Notes under the pieces: model-generated
Told to the model about the DNA's origin: nothing
The model's input: the letters and a program-made list of their open reading frames with translations, nothing else
Databases searched by the model: none
In this document: positions 28,068 through 36,725 of the stretch, piece after piece
Position numbering within the stretch: the stretch's first letter is position 1
Layout of the letters: every line of letters begins with the position of its first letter
Program-made: the position numbers and the translations under genes
Assembly: GCA_003228685.1 (NCBI GenBank)
Contig: QIFC01000025.1
Span: 23,186-87,185, forward strand
Direction: 5' to 3'
DNA length: 64,000 nucleotides
DNA from: Chloroflexota bacterium
Lineage (GTDB): Bacteria > Chloroflexota > Dehalococcoidia > DSTF01 > RBG-16-68-14

Positions 28068-28775
28068 TTGCTGATCGGCCTCTTTGCCATCATCGGCCTC
28101 GTCGCCGGCGTTGCGCTCGAAGCTCTGATGGGGCGTCTTGCGTGGCCGGCCGACCACGCCGGACAGGCGGAAGACGCTGACGTACAGGGCGCAACGGTGC
28201 TCGCCGCCGAGGCTGGCGCGCTCGTCGTCGCGGCGGAGGCTTCGCACTGGCGGCGAAGGGTGCTCGTCATGGGCGTGGCCGCCGGCCTGTTCGCGGTAAT
28301 TCCCGTTCGCTATGACGGTGTCGCTGAGCTGGCCATCATCGCGGCCTACGTCTGCGTGCTGCTGCTGTGCGCGGGCACCGACTTGATCTCATATCGCGTT
28401 CCCAACGTCGTAACCTATCCGGCGATCGTTGGCGCGATCGTCGTGGGCGCCCTCATGCCCGACGCCGACATTCTCGAAGTGCTCGCGGGAGGCGCGCTGA
28501 CCGGCGGCGTGCTGCTCGTGCCGTCGCTGATCACGGGCGGCATCGGCATGGGCATGGGCGACGTGAAGCTCGCGGCATTCGTCGGCCTTGCGGTCGGCTT
28601 CACGCACGCCGCGCCCGCGATGCTGATCATGGCGATCGGCGGCGGCGCGGTGGCCGTGTTCCTGCTCGTGACCGGCCTGCGCAAGAAGGGCGAGCCGATC
28701 CCGTACGCGCCGTTTATCTCGGCGGGTGGCCTCGCCGTGCTCTTCTGGCAGGGCGCCGCGTTCGCTAGTCTCTGA
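28068..28775 (+). CDS. Type A24 prepilin peptidase (CpaA/TadV-like)
   Basis: AGTDLISYRVPNVVTYPAI and GGIGMGMGDVKLAAFVGLAVG (catalytic D and GMGD). Confidence 0.88.
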   Translation: MLIGLFAIIGLVAGVALEALMGRLAWPADHAGQAEDADVQGATVLAAEAGALVVAAEASHWRRRVLVMGVAAGLFAVIPVRYDGVAELAIIAAYVCVLLLCAGTDLISYRVPNVVTYPAIVGAIVVGALMPDADILEVLAGGALTGGVLLVPSLITGGIGMGMGDVKLAAFVGLAVGFTHAAPAMLIMAIGGGAVAVFLLVTGLRKKGEPIPYAPFISAGGLAVLFWQGAAFASL

Positions 28776-28778
28776 TCC

Positions 28779-29576
28779 ATGACCAACGAAGAGAATCAGG
28801 CGTGGCGAACCGCGATGTGGGACGCTATTTCAGAGCGTTACGATCGTGAACTCGACCTGCGCTTCCGGCCAGCCCAGGAAGCACTCCTCGACCGCTCCGG
28901 CCTGGGCGCAAACCAGAGCGTGCTCGACATCGGCACAGGGACCGGCTCCGTGGCAATCGCGGCGTCGCACGCTGTGGGTGACGGAGGCGACGTGACCGGC
29001 ATCGACGTCAGCGATGGGATGCTCCGCATCGCTGATCGCCGGCTGATCGAAGAGACGAACATCATGTTCCGCAAGGGCTCGGTCGAAGAGATCCCAGCCG
29101 TCGACAACGCGTTCGACGTCGTGCTCGCATCGCTCGTCATGATGTTCGTGCCGGACCGCGAGGCGGCCGCTCGTGAGATCGCGCGAGTGCTGAAGCCGGG
29201 AGGCCGGTTCGTGGCCTCCGTGTGGGGCAGCCCTGAGGAATGTGGTCTGGTGAAGTTCCAGGCGCTCGCCGGGTCGTTCGCGCCGGAGCAGCCAACACCC
29301 GGGATCGGCCCGTCCGCCCTGGCCGACCCGCTGCCGTTCCAGGCGCAGCTCCTGGACGCCGGCGTCGACACTGATGTCGAGACCGAGGAGTTCGACATCG
29401 AGTTCGAGACGTTCGACCTCGCCTGGGACACCATCGCCACGGTCACCATCGGGGACCTGGAGCCGAGCGGTGTCGCCGAGGCCAAGCGCGCGGTCCAGGA
29501 TGCTCTGTGGCCCAACGGCGAGGGCCCCCAGACGTTCCGCAACGTTGTGCGCTTCATCGTCGAGAACAAGGGCTAG
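28779..29576 (+). CDS. Class I SAM-dependent methyltransferase
   Basis: VLDIGTGTGSVAIAASHAVGDGGDVTGIDVSDGMLRIA. Confidence 0.9.
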   Translation: MTNEENQAWRTAMWDAISERYDRELDLRFRPAQEALLDRSGLGANQSVLDIGTGTGSVAIAASHAVGDGGDVTGIDVSDGMLRIADRRLIEETNIMFRKGSVEEIPAVDNAFDVVLASLVMMFVPDREAAAREIARVLKPGGRFVASVWGSPEECGLVKFQALAGSFAPEQPTPGIGPSALADPLPFQAQLLDAGVDTDVETEEFDIEFETFDLAWDTIATVTIGDLEPSGVAEAKRAVQDALWPNGEGPQTFRNVVRFIVENKG

Positions 29577-29669
29577 GCAATTCTCGCTTGCCACCCTGGT
29601 TAGCTCTGTAGTATCACGGTGTAGCTGCGCGACGCTGACCAGGCGTCGGCGCTGGGACAGGGGTGGTTC

Positions 29670-30899
29670 ATGTCTGAGACGTTAGCCGTAGACGGTGGCG
29701 CACCCTTCCGGCGCAAGAAGTGGCCGCAGTGGCCCGTCCACGACGAGCGTGAGGTCGAGGGCCTGCGCGCGGTCGTCAAGACCGGCAACTGGGGCGGCTT
29801 CCCTTCGCCGAACGTCGAGGCGGCCAAGTTCGCCGAGGCCTTCGCTAGCTACCACGGCGCCAAGTACGGCAACTGCACCGCCAGCGGCACGACCGCGCTC
29901 GAAGTCGCGCTGAAGGCCGCCGGCGTCGAGGCGGGCGACGAGGTGATTATGCCCGCGCTGACCTTCGTCGCGACCGCGGCCGCCGCGCTCTACATGGGCG
30001 CCGTGCCCGTCTTCGTCGACATCGACCCCGAGACCTGGTGCATCGACCCCGGCGAAGCCGAGCGCGCGATCACGGAACGAACCAAGGCGATCCTGCCGGT
30101 GCACCTCGGGTCGCGCATTGCCGACATGGACAGCATCATGGAGGTCGCTCGGGCGCGCGGCCTGCGCGTCGTCGAGGACTGCGCTCACATGCACGGCGGC
30201 TTCTGGGACGGGCAGGGCGTCGGTAGCATTGGGGACCTCGGCGCGTTCAGCTTCCAGAACACGAAGCTGATGACGGCGGGGGAGGGCGGCATCGTCCTCA
30301 CCAACGACGACGACCTGGACGCGCGCTGCCACGCCTACGTCGACTGCGGCCGTCTGCGGCCCGAGGACAAGCCCGCCGAGGCCCAGGGCGTCTTCGGCTG
30401 GAACTATCGCATCACGGAGTTCCAGGCCGCCATCCTCCGCGTCCAGCTCGAACGCCTGCCGGAGCAGGTCGAGCACCGCGAGGCAAACAAGGTCCGCCTT
30501 ACGAACGCGCTCGATGGTATCGACGGCCTCTCGATGCTCAAGCTCGACGAGCGCATCACGCAGCCGTCAGGCTACGGGTACTATTTTCGCTATCACGCCG
30601 ACCACTTCGGCGGCGTCTCCCGCGACAAGTTCATGGTCGCGCTTCGTCACGAGGGGCTGCTCTGCTACGGCGCCTTCTACGAGCCGGTCTACAAGGACAA
30701 GCTCTTCGCCTGGCAGGACACCGGCGTCGATTACGACTACTCGCGCGTCTCCTGCCCGAACGCCTCCTGCCCGAACGCCGAGCGCGCCGCTTACGAGCAG
30801 AGCATCTGGATCCCCCACGAGCTGTTTCTCGGCGACGACGCCGATCTGGACGACATCATCACGATCATTGAGAAAGTGACGACCGCCTGGGCGCCCTGA
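29670..30899 (+). CDS. DegT/DnrJ/EryC1/StrS family PLP aminotransferase
   Basis: GNCTASGTTALEVALKAAGVEAGDEVIMPALTFVATAAAALYMGAVPVFVDIDPETWCIDP; VEDCAHMHGG; SFQNTKLMTAGEGGIV. Confidence 0.93.
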   Translation: MSETLAVDGGAPFRRKKWPQWPVHDEREVEGLRAVVKTGNWGGFPSPNVEAAKFAEAFASYHGAKYGNCTASGTTALEVALKAAGVEAGDEVIMPALTFVATAAAALYMGAVPVFVDIDPETWCIDPGEAERAITERTKAILPVHLGSRIADMDSIMEVARARGLRVVEDCAHMHGGFWDGQGVGSIGDLGAFSFQNTKLMTAGEGGIVLTNDDDLDARCHAYVDCGRLRPEDKPAEAQGVFGWNYRITEFQAAILRVQLERLPEQVEHREANKVRLTNALDGIDGLSMLKLDERITQPSGYGYYFRYHADHFGGVSRDKFMVALRHEGLLCYGAFYEPVYKDKLFAWQDTGVDYDYSRVSCPNASCPNAERAAYEQSIWIPHELFLGDDADLDDIITIIEKVTTAWAP

Positions 30900-30933
30900 C
30901 TGAGTGCGATCAGCTGGAGCAGTTGGAGCTACG

Positions 30934-31677
30934 ATGACCACGGCGCAAGACCTTTTCGAACTTGTAGATGACCTGCGCTCGCACGTAGAAGAGGCTGCAG
31001 CAAGTCCGAAGTGGATCAATGATGAGCAGTTCGCCAAGTCGTACAAGCAATTAGCACTAGAGGCGGGCGCGGCTTTTGGCAGTGATCCTGTGATTGGGGA
31101 ACTCCAAGTTAGCATCCCTCCGGAGATAGACGCATTGATCCACAGGGATCCTTCCTGCCTAACCACGTGGCTTCGGATGCAATTGGGCCGTCTGGCAATT
31201 AGGCTGGCTCAGCATGCGAGACGAACTCAGGCAACTGAGACGGAAATCGCTGATCTCGACTTGAGCTTCATGGAGGATGGCGAATTGCGAAACGTCGTTT
31301 CTCATGACTTCGCCGAGGCTCAACAATCGTACTATTCTGACAGTCCTAAGGCGGCTGCCATCCTCTGTGGCTCTGTCATCGAAGGAATGCTGTTGGATGT
31401 TCTGCGACGGTCTGAAGTAGAAGAAGATGAACGCTTCGCTGCCTTTCTGAACAAGAAGAACCTGAGCAAAATGAACTGGGATTACACATCCCTCAGTACG
31501 CCATTGCAACTTGCCGCCTCGTTGGATCGCATTCGCCCTACGACGGCCAAGTTGGCCGATGGTGTTCGGGACTTCAGAAACACCGTTCATCCTGCTGTGG
31601 AGGTGCGCTCCGAGTCCCGAGCTGGAGAGCAGGATGAACGGTGTCTTGATAGCGATTGTTCGGCTCCTCGCCCATGA
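30934..31677 (+). CDS. Hypothetical protein with HEPN-like C-terminal region
   Basis: MTTAQDLFELVDDLRSHVEEAAASPKW...; YYSDSPKAAAILCGSVIEGMLLDVLRR and RDFRNTVHP (Rx6H) typical of HEPN-type helical domains. Confidence 0.5.
   Translation: MTTAQDLFELVDDLRSHVEEAAASPKWINDEQFAKSYKQLALEAGAAFGSDPVIGELQVSIPPEIDALIHRDPSCLTTWLRMQLGRLAIRLAQHARRTQATETEIADLDLSFMEDGELRNVVSHDFAEAQQSYYSDSPKAAAILCGSVIEGMLLDVLRRSEVEEDERFAAFLNKKNLSKMNWDYTSLSTPLQLAASLDRIRPTTAKLADGVRDFRNTVHPAVEVRSESRAGEQDERCLDSDCSAPRP
31580..31644. repeat. 17-bp perfect inverted repeat at 3' end of HEPN-like gene
   Basis: ACACCGTTCATCCTGCT (31580-31596) / AGCAGGATGAACGGTGT (31628-31644). Confidence 0.8.
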
Positions 31678-31707
31678 TCTTGCTGACGCATAGAATTGCA
31701 TACGCAT

Positions 31708-31719
31708 GCATAGCTATGC
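31708..31719. promoter_or_regulatory. Candidate operator palindrome of the TA module
   Basis: GCATAGCTATGC perfect 12-bp palindrome 15 nt upstream of ATG 31735. Confidence 0.5.
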
Positions 31720-31734
31720 TATCATAGGCATACT

Positions 31735-32244
31735 ATGGCAACCGAACCTAACGCAGAGCGCCTCCTGACTGTCAACGACGTGGCGGAGCGGCTGCAGGTG
31801 CACCCCATCACCGTGCGCCGCCATATTAAGGCGGGGGCGTTGCGAAGTGTCCGCGTCGGCCGGAGCGTCCGCGTCCGCGAGGCCGATCTGGAGGAGTACC
31901 TGGGAGCAGAGGACAACGAGCAGGCCGAGTATCCCACGCCTACGCCGGAGTCCATCGCGGAGGTCCGGCGGATATTGGACAGCGTTCCTCGGCAAAAGCC
32001 GCCGCACCAATGGCCGCCCACGCAAGAGGAGATGGACCGCCGGAAGAAACTCACGGAGGAGACGTTCCGGCGCAGAGACGAGCGCGGCCCCATAGGTATC
32101 ACGACTCAGGAACTAGTCCGGCAGGCGCGCCGGGATCTAGAGGAGAAATATGACCGTACCTCCTGGGCTAGTAGTCGACGCGTCCGTCGCGGCAAAGTGG
32201 CATCTGACCGACGAGAGCCTTATCGAGAGAGCGAACGTCCTTAG
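31735..32244 (+). CDS. Excisionase/MerR-fold HTH protein, putative antitoxin
   Basis: RLLTVNDVAERLQVHPITVRRHIKAGALRSVRVGRSVRVREADLEEYL (HTH_17); directly overlaps a PIN-domain gene. Confidence 0.82.
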   Translation: MATEPNAERLLTVNDVAERLQVHPITVRRHIKAGALRSVRVGRSVRVREADLEEYLGAEDNEQAEYPTPTPESIAEVRRILDSVPRQKPPHQWPPTQEEMDRRKKLTEETFRRRDERGPIGITTQELVRQARRDLEEKYDRTSWASSRRVRRGKVASDRREPYRESERP

Positions 32245-32599
32245 AGCACGTTTCGATGCCGGCCGGACCGACCTCGCGGCTCCCTCGTTCATCCGTTACG
32301 AAGTCGCGCAGACGCTGGAGCGCGCTGAACGCGATGGCCGCATCGGCCCCGGCATGGCCGCGTCCGAACTCGCGACATTCTTGAGCTATGGTGTCCACGA
32401 GCAGGTCGATTCCGACGCGATCGTATCGTCAGCTCAGCGCCTAGCAGGGGAAACCGGCGCCAGCGTGTATGATGCCCTGTACGTCGTGCATGCCGAGGCC
32501 ATCCAATTTGAGGTCGTCACGGCCGACGAGCAACTCGCCCGCCAGATGTCCGGCCACGGCGTGCCCGTTCATCTGCTCTCAGAGCTAGATCTCTTCTGA
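32150..32599 (+). CDS. PIN-domain ribonuclease, VapC-like toxin
   Basis: PPGLVVDASVAAKWHLTDE, APSFIRYEVAQTL, GASVYDALYVVHAEAI, VVTADEQLAR: acidic PIN residues retained. Confidence 0.85.
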   Translation: MTVPPGLVVDASVAAKWHLTDESLIERANVLRARFDAGRTDLAAPSFIRYEVAQTLERAERDGRIGPGMAASELATFLSYGVHEQVDSDAIVSSAQRLAGETGASVYDALYVVHAEAIQFEVVTADEQLARQMSGHGVPVHLLSELDLF

Positions 32600-32807
32600 C
32601 GCGCGCGGCGCTTCCTCGGCGATCGTTACGTCGCCTGGGCGCGTGGCGCCAGAGACGTAGAGCGGCATTCACGCCGACCGTCGCCTACTTGACGTTATTG
32701 AGACGTTATGTTCGATGATGCCTGTCGTTCAGCTTCCTACGTCCCTCGGAGACTGCCTAATCCTTCGCATTGCAAAGATTACCTATATCGACTATCATAG
32801 GCGCACT

Positions 32808-33255
32808 GTGGTCGCAGAGCCCGGCAACGAACGTCTCCTAACCGTCACCGACGTGGCGGAACACCTCCAGGTGCACCCCAACACGGTGCGCCGCCACATC
32901 AAGGTGGGCAAGCTGCGCGGTGCGCGTTGGGCGCAACGTGCGCATCCTCAGAGACGATCTGGAGGCGTACCTGCGGCCCGAGGGCGAGGAGCATGCGCGG
33001 CTTGACTGTGAGGAGTCGCAACGACTGCTCAATGAGGCCAGACGCCTGCTACAGCGGTTGCGGACGGAGCTTCCGCAGCATTATCCTCCCTCACGGCGAG
33101 AGATCGAACCCCAGCAGGATCTCGCGAATGGCCGCCTTCGGCAGACCAACGGTCAGGGCCACGTTGACGCTGGCACGAGGGAGGCCGCGGGCCAGGGCCG
33201 CCGCGTTCTTGAGGAGTACAAACGCGCCTCCGGAGGCAACGGTCGAAAGTTCTGA
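32808..33255 (+). pseudogene. Frameshifted second copy of the excisionase-fold antitoxin
   Basis: VVAEPGNERLLTVTDVAEHLQVHPNTVRRHIKVGKLRG in one frame, VRVGRNVRILRDDLEAYLRPEGEE... GRRVLEEYKRASGG in another; parallels the 31735 gene. Confidence 0.8.
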
Positions 33256-33342
33256 CCCGGCCTGTATCTGCCCGGTGAGCACCACTGCACCAATCTAGCC
33301 CGCCTCGTGGGCCGAAATCTCCCGGCTTTTCGTTCGACGCTC

Positions 33343-33426
33343 GCCAGCGTGTATGATGCCGAGTGCTACGCGTATGCAGAAGTGGACTACGAACTTATGG
33401 CTGCCGCTGAGCTAGACCTCTCATGA
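33343..33426 (+). pseudogene. C-terminal remnant of a second VapC-like PIN gene
   Basis: ASVYDAECYAYAEVDYELMAAAELDLS* vs intact ASVYDALYVVHAEA...LSELDLF*; GCCAGCGTGTATGATGCC is identical in both copies. Confidence 0.7.
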
Positions 33427-34763
33427 CTCTCACAGCCGGCACCGCCACCTCCGTCATCACGCCGCCCGTTGGCACTTGGCTTGAGGGTTACGGCGGTAAG
33501 GACCACGGGTCGATTGGCGTGCACGACGACCTCTTCGCCCATGCGCTTGTCATCGACGACGGCGACACCACGATCGGCCTCGTCTCCTGCGACCTGCTCG
33601 GTGTCGACCGGCGGCTCGTGATGGAGGCCCGCCGCATCGCCGCCGATGCCACAGGCATGAGGCCGGAACACATCATGGTCGCCGCGACGCACACGCACCA
33701 GGGTCCAGCCGGCCTGCGCTTCGACGCCGACGACGAGCTGATGGACGTTACGGCGCGTGCTATCGCGGGGGCAATAACGCAGGCGCACGCCGCGAAACGG
33801 CCGGCCGTTCTCAAGTTCGGCAGCACGTCGGTCGATTCCATCATGCAAAACCGCCGCCACCCTGACTGGCCGGTCGACGCGGACCTCCACGTGCTCCTCT
33901 TCGACGATGTCGACCCGCTCCAGCCGCCTATCGCCGCGCTGGTGAACGGCGCCTGCCACCCGACCGTCCTCTACAGCGACAACTACTTTATCTCGGCTGA
34001 CTATCCCGGCCACGCCGTTCGTGTCGTGGAGCAGACCTTCCCCGGCATCGGCATGCAGTTCTTCAACGGCGCCTGCGGCAACGTTAATCCGAACTGGATC
34101 AAGCAGACGCATGAGGAGGCGGAGCGCGTCGGCGTTGTTGTTGGCGCTGCTGCGGCGCGCTTGATCGCCGAACTGCGGCCCCTCGGCCACGTCCATCACG
34201 CCGACAACATCCGCTGGAGCGAACATCTCGAGAAGCCCGTCACCGCGGGCGAGCTGGTGGGGGACGTGCGATTGCGCGTCGCCAGCCGCAACGTCGACCT
34301 GCCGATCAAGACCTACCTTCCCGACGAGGAGTACGCTGCAAAGCTGACCGAGTACAAGAGCCAGCTCGACGCTCTCGGCGACGCGCCCGACCCTGAGCAG
34401 CGACGTCCGATCATGGCGCAGCTCAATCGCTATCGGACGGAGCGCACGGCCGCGGCGGCGATGCGCTCGCGAGAGGGACGTTCGCTACACCCGGAGCTGA
34501 TGGCCATCTCGTTCACGCCCGGCCTCGGGCTCCTTGGCCTGCCTGGCGAGTGGTTCGTTGAGACCGCCGCTGGCATTCGCGAAGCCGCCGGCATCGAGCG
34601 CTTGCTGGTGGCCTGCTACGCCAACCACTACATGGGCTACGTTGTGCCAGAGGCCGCTTACGAAGAGGGCGGCTATGAGCCCGGCGTCTCGTTCCTTGCG
34701 CCTGAAGCCGAAGCGATCGCCAAGAACGCCGCGATCGATCTCATGAAGGAGGTCCTGCAATGA
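33423..34763 (+). CDS. Neutral/alkaline ceramidase-like protein
   Basis: TATSVITPPVGTWLEGYGG..., IGLVSCDLLGVDRRLV, HIMVAATHTHQGPAGL, FFNGACGNVNPN. Confidence 0.8.
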   Translation: MTLTAGTATSVITPPVGTWLEGYGGKDHGSIGVHDDLFAHALVIDDGDTTIGLVSCDLLGVDRRLVMEARRIAADATGMRPEHIMVAATHTHQGPAGLRFDADDELMDVTARAIAGAITQAHAAKRPAVLKFGSTSVDSIMQNRRHPDWPVDADLHVLLFDDVDPLQPPIAALVNGACHPTVLYSDNYFISADYPGHAVRVVEQTFPGIGMQFFNGACGNVNPNWIKQTHEEAERVGVVVGAAAARLIAELRPLGHVHHADNIRWSEHLEKPVTAGELVGDVRLRVASRNVDLPIKTYLPDEEYAAKLTEYKSQLDALGDAPDPEQRRPIMAQLNRYRTERTAAAAMRSREGRSLHPELMAISFTPGLGLLGLPGEWFVETAAGIREAAGIERLLVACYANHYMGYVVPEAAYEEGGYEPGVSFLAPEAEAIAKNAAIDLMKEVLQ

Positions 34764-35572
34764 GCAAGCGAGTGCTCGTCTTCGCTGCCCACGGCGACGA
34801 TATGGAGTTCACCGCCGGAGGCACGATCGCGAAGTTCACCGATCGCGGCCACAGGGTTGCCCTGGTCGTCGCGACCGACAATGACAAGGGCTCGTTCGAG
34901 CTGTCCGCCGACGAGCTGCGCGCCGCTCGCGACAAGGAGATCCACGCCGCCGCCGAGCTGTTGGGCGTCGACAAGGTGGTCTGCCTCGGCTACTCCGACG
35001 GCGAGCTGCGCGAGCAGTGCCCCGTGCCCGAGCTGCGCGGCAAGTTCATGCGCATCATCCGCGAACTCAAGCCGGACATCACGATGACCTGGGACCCGTT
35101 CTCGCCTTACGAGGGGCACCCCGATCATCGGACGGTTGCCGCGGCGGCCAATGAGGCCGCCTCCTTCAGCCACTTTCCCCTCTATCACCCTGACCAGATC
35201 GAGGAGGGGCTGGAGCCGCACTTCGTCGGCGAGCAGTGGTACTTCGCCAAGTCGCCCCGCGACCAGAACAAGTTCGTCGACATCACGGACTACGTCGACA
35301 GGAAGATCGAGGCGCTCTACCTGCACGAGAGCCAGATGGTGCTCACGGTGCAGGACCTGCTCTATGCGCTAGAGGCCTCCGGTCTCAGCGTCCCGGCCCT
35401 GGACGGCCTCGATCCCCACGACTACAAGGCGGTGATCAACGCGCAGATCCGCGCCGTAACGGGCGCTGTCGGCCGCGCAAACGGGTTCGAGTACGCGGAG
35501 GGCTTCCGACGCGAGCGCTTCGGCCCCATCCCGCGCCTCGCCAAGGACCAAGAGCTGGAGGAGGACGTGTAA
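34760..35572 (+). CDS. PIG-L/LmbE-family deacetylase
   Basis: RVLVFAAHGDDMEFTAGGTIAKFTDRGHRVALVVATDNDKGS; YEGHPDHRTVAAAANEA. Confidence 0.9.
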   Translation: MSKRVLVFAAHGDDMEFTAGGTIAKFTDRGHRVALVVATDNDKGSFELSADELRAARDKEIHAAAELLGVDKVVCLGYSDGELREQCPVPELRGKFMRIIRELKPDITMTWDPFSPYEGHPDHRTVAAAANEAASFSHFPLYHPDQIEEGLEPHFVGEQWYFAKSPRDQNKFVDITDYVDRKIEALYLHESQMVLTVQDLLYALEASGLSVPALDGLDPHDYKAVINAQIRAVTGAVGRANGFEYAEGFRRERFGPIPRLAKDQELEEDV

Positions 35573-36723
35573 TGCCAGCCAACGACAACAGTGGCCAGAT
35601 TGGCGTCGCCGTGCTGGGCGCGGCCGGGTTCGCGGAGGAGCACCACATCCCCGATACGAACTCGCACCCGCGGGCCAAGGTGCTAGCGCTGTACAGCCGA
35701 GGCCTTGAGCGCGCGAAGGAGATGGCCGATCGCACCGGCGTGCCGGAGGCGAGCGACGACCTGGATGCGCTCCTCGAGCGCAACGACATCGACGCCGTCA
35801 CGATCGTCTCGTCGAACGACCAGCACCACCCCTACGCGATGGCCGCGCTCGCAGCAGGAAAGCACGTCCTCTGCGACAAGCCGATGGCGCTCACCGCCGA
35901 ACAGGCGAGTGAGATGACGCAAGCGGCCAACAACGCAGGCGTCGTCAACCAGATCGCGTTCACGTTCCGCTACACCTACTGCATCGAAGAGATGCGTAGG
36001 CGCGTTACCGCGGGCGACATCGGCAAGCCGCACTTCATCGAGATCCACAACGAAGTGTTCTCCAAGCAGGTCGTCGAGCCGCAGCGCGCCTCCTGGCGAG
36101 ATGACGCTTCGCTGCATGGCGCGGGCCACCTCGGCGAAATGGGCGCCCACTTCATCGATACCGTGAACTACGTTTGTGGCCCCGAGTCCGGCTTCATTGC
36201 CGAAGTGGCCGCCGTCACACACACGATCCCGCACAGCGCTCAGACCGCCGACGGCGAGTTGAAGCCTGTCGACACGCTCGACCTCGCTTCGTTCTTCATG
36301 CGCACCTCCAGCGGACTACAGGGACAGGTCCTCGCCAGCCGCGCCACGCCGCCTCCGATCTCCTACGGCATCGTCCACGCGGGCGAACGCGAGCGCGGCC
36401 ACATGGGCTACGTGACCGTCTCCGGCGACAAGGGGTCGCTGATGGCCACGTTCACGCGTGGCGAGGTCGAGTACCTGCACGAGCTGCGCCCCGGCGAACC
36501 GTGGCAGCGCGTCGACCTGCCTGCCGAGGCCGCGGATGGCAAGCCTCACGGCGTCACGCGCATGATCCATGGCTTCGTGGACAACGTCCTCGCCGGCAAG
36601 GTCGATCCGAACATCGACGCGACGTTCGAGGACGGCTACCGTTCGCAGTTCGCTATCGATGCCATCATGAAGGCCGGCAAGTCCCGCCGCTGGGAGCCCG
36701 TCGCCACGTCGCTCGAGGGCTAG
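35572..36723 (+). CDS. Gfo/Idh/MocA family oxidoreductase
   Basis: IGVAVLGAAGFAEEHHIPDTNSHPRAKVLALYSR; AALAAGKHVLCDKPMALTAEQASEM; start at ATG 35572. Confidence 0.92.
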   Translation: MPANDNSGQIGVAVLGAAGFAEEHHIPDTNSHPRAKVLALYSRGLERAKEMADRTGVPEASDDLDALLERNDIDAVTIVSSNDQHHPYAMAALAAGKHVLCDKPMALTAEQASEMTQAANNAGVVNQIAFTFRYTYCIEEMRRRVTAGDIGKPHFIEIHNEVFSKQVVEPQRASWRDDASLHGAGHLGEMGAHFIDTVNYVCGPESGFIAEVAAVTHTIPHSAQTADGELKPVDTLDLASFFMRTSSGLQGQVLASRATPPPISYGIVHAGERERGHMGYVTVSGDKGSLMATFTRGEVEYLHELRPGEPWQRVDLPAEAADGKPHGVTRMIHGFVDNVLAGKVDPNIDATFEDGYRSQFAIDAIMKAGKSRRWEPVATSLEG

Positions 36724-36725
36724 TC

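Noticed and set aside
31159-31707. 182-aa minus-strand ORF opposite the HEPN-like gene
   Set aside because: No domain, antisense to a better-supported gene; apparent similarity at its start is due to the inverted repeat.
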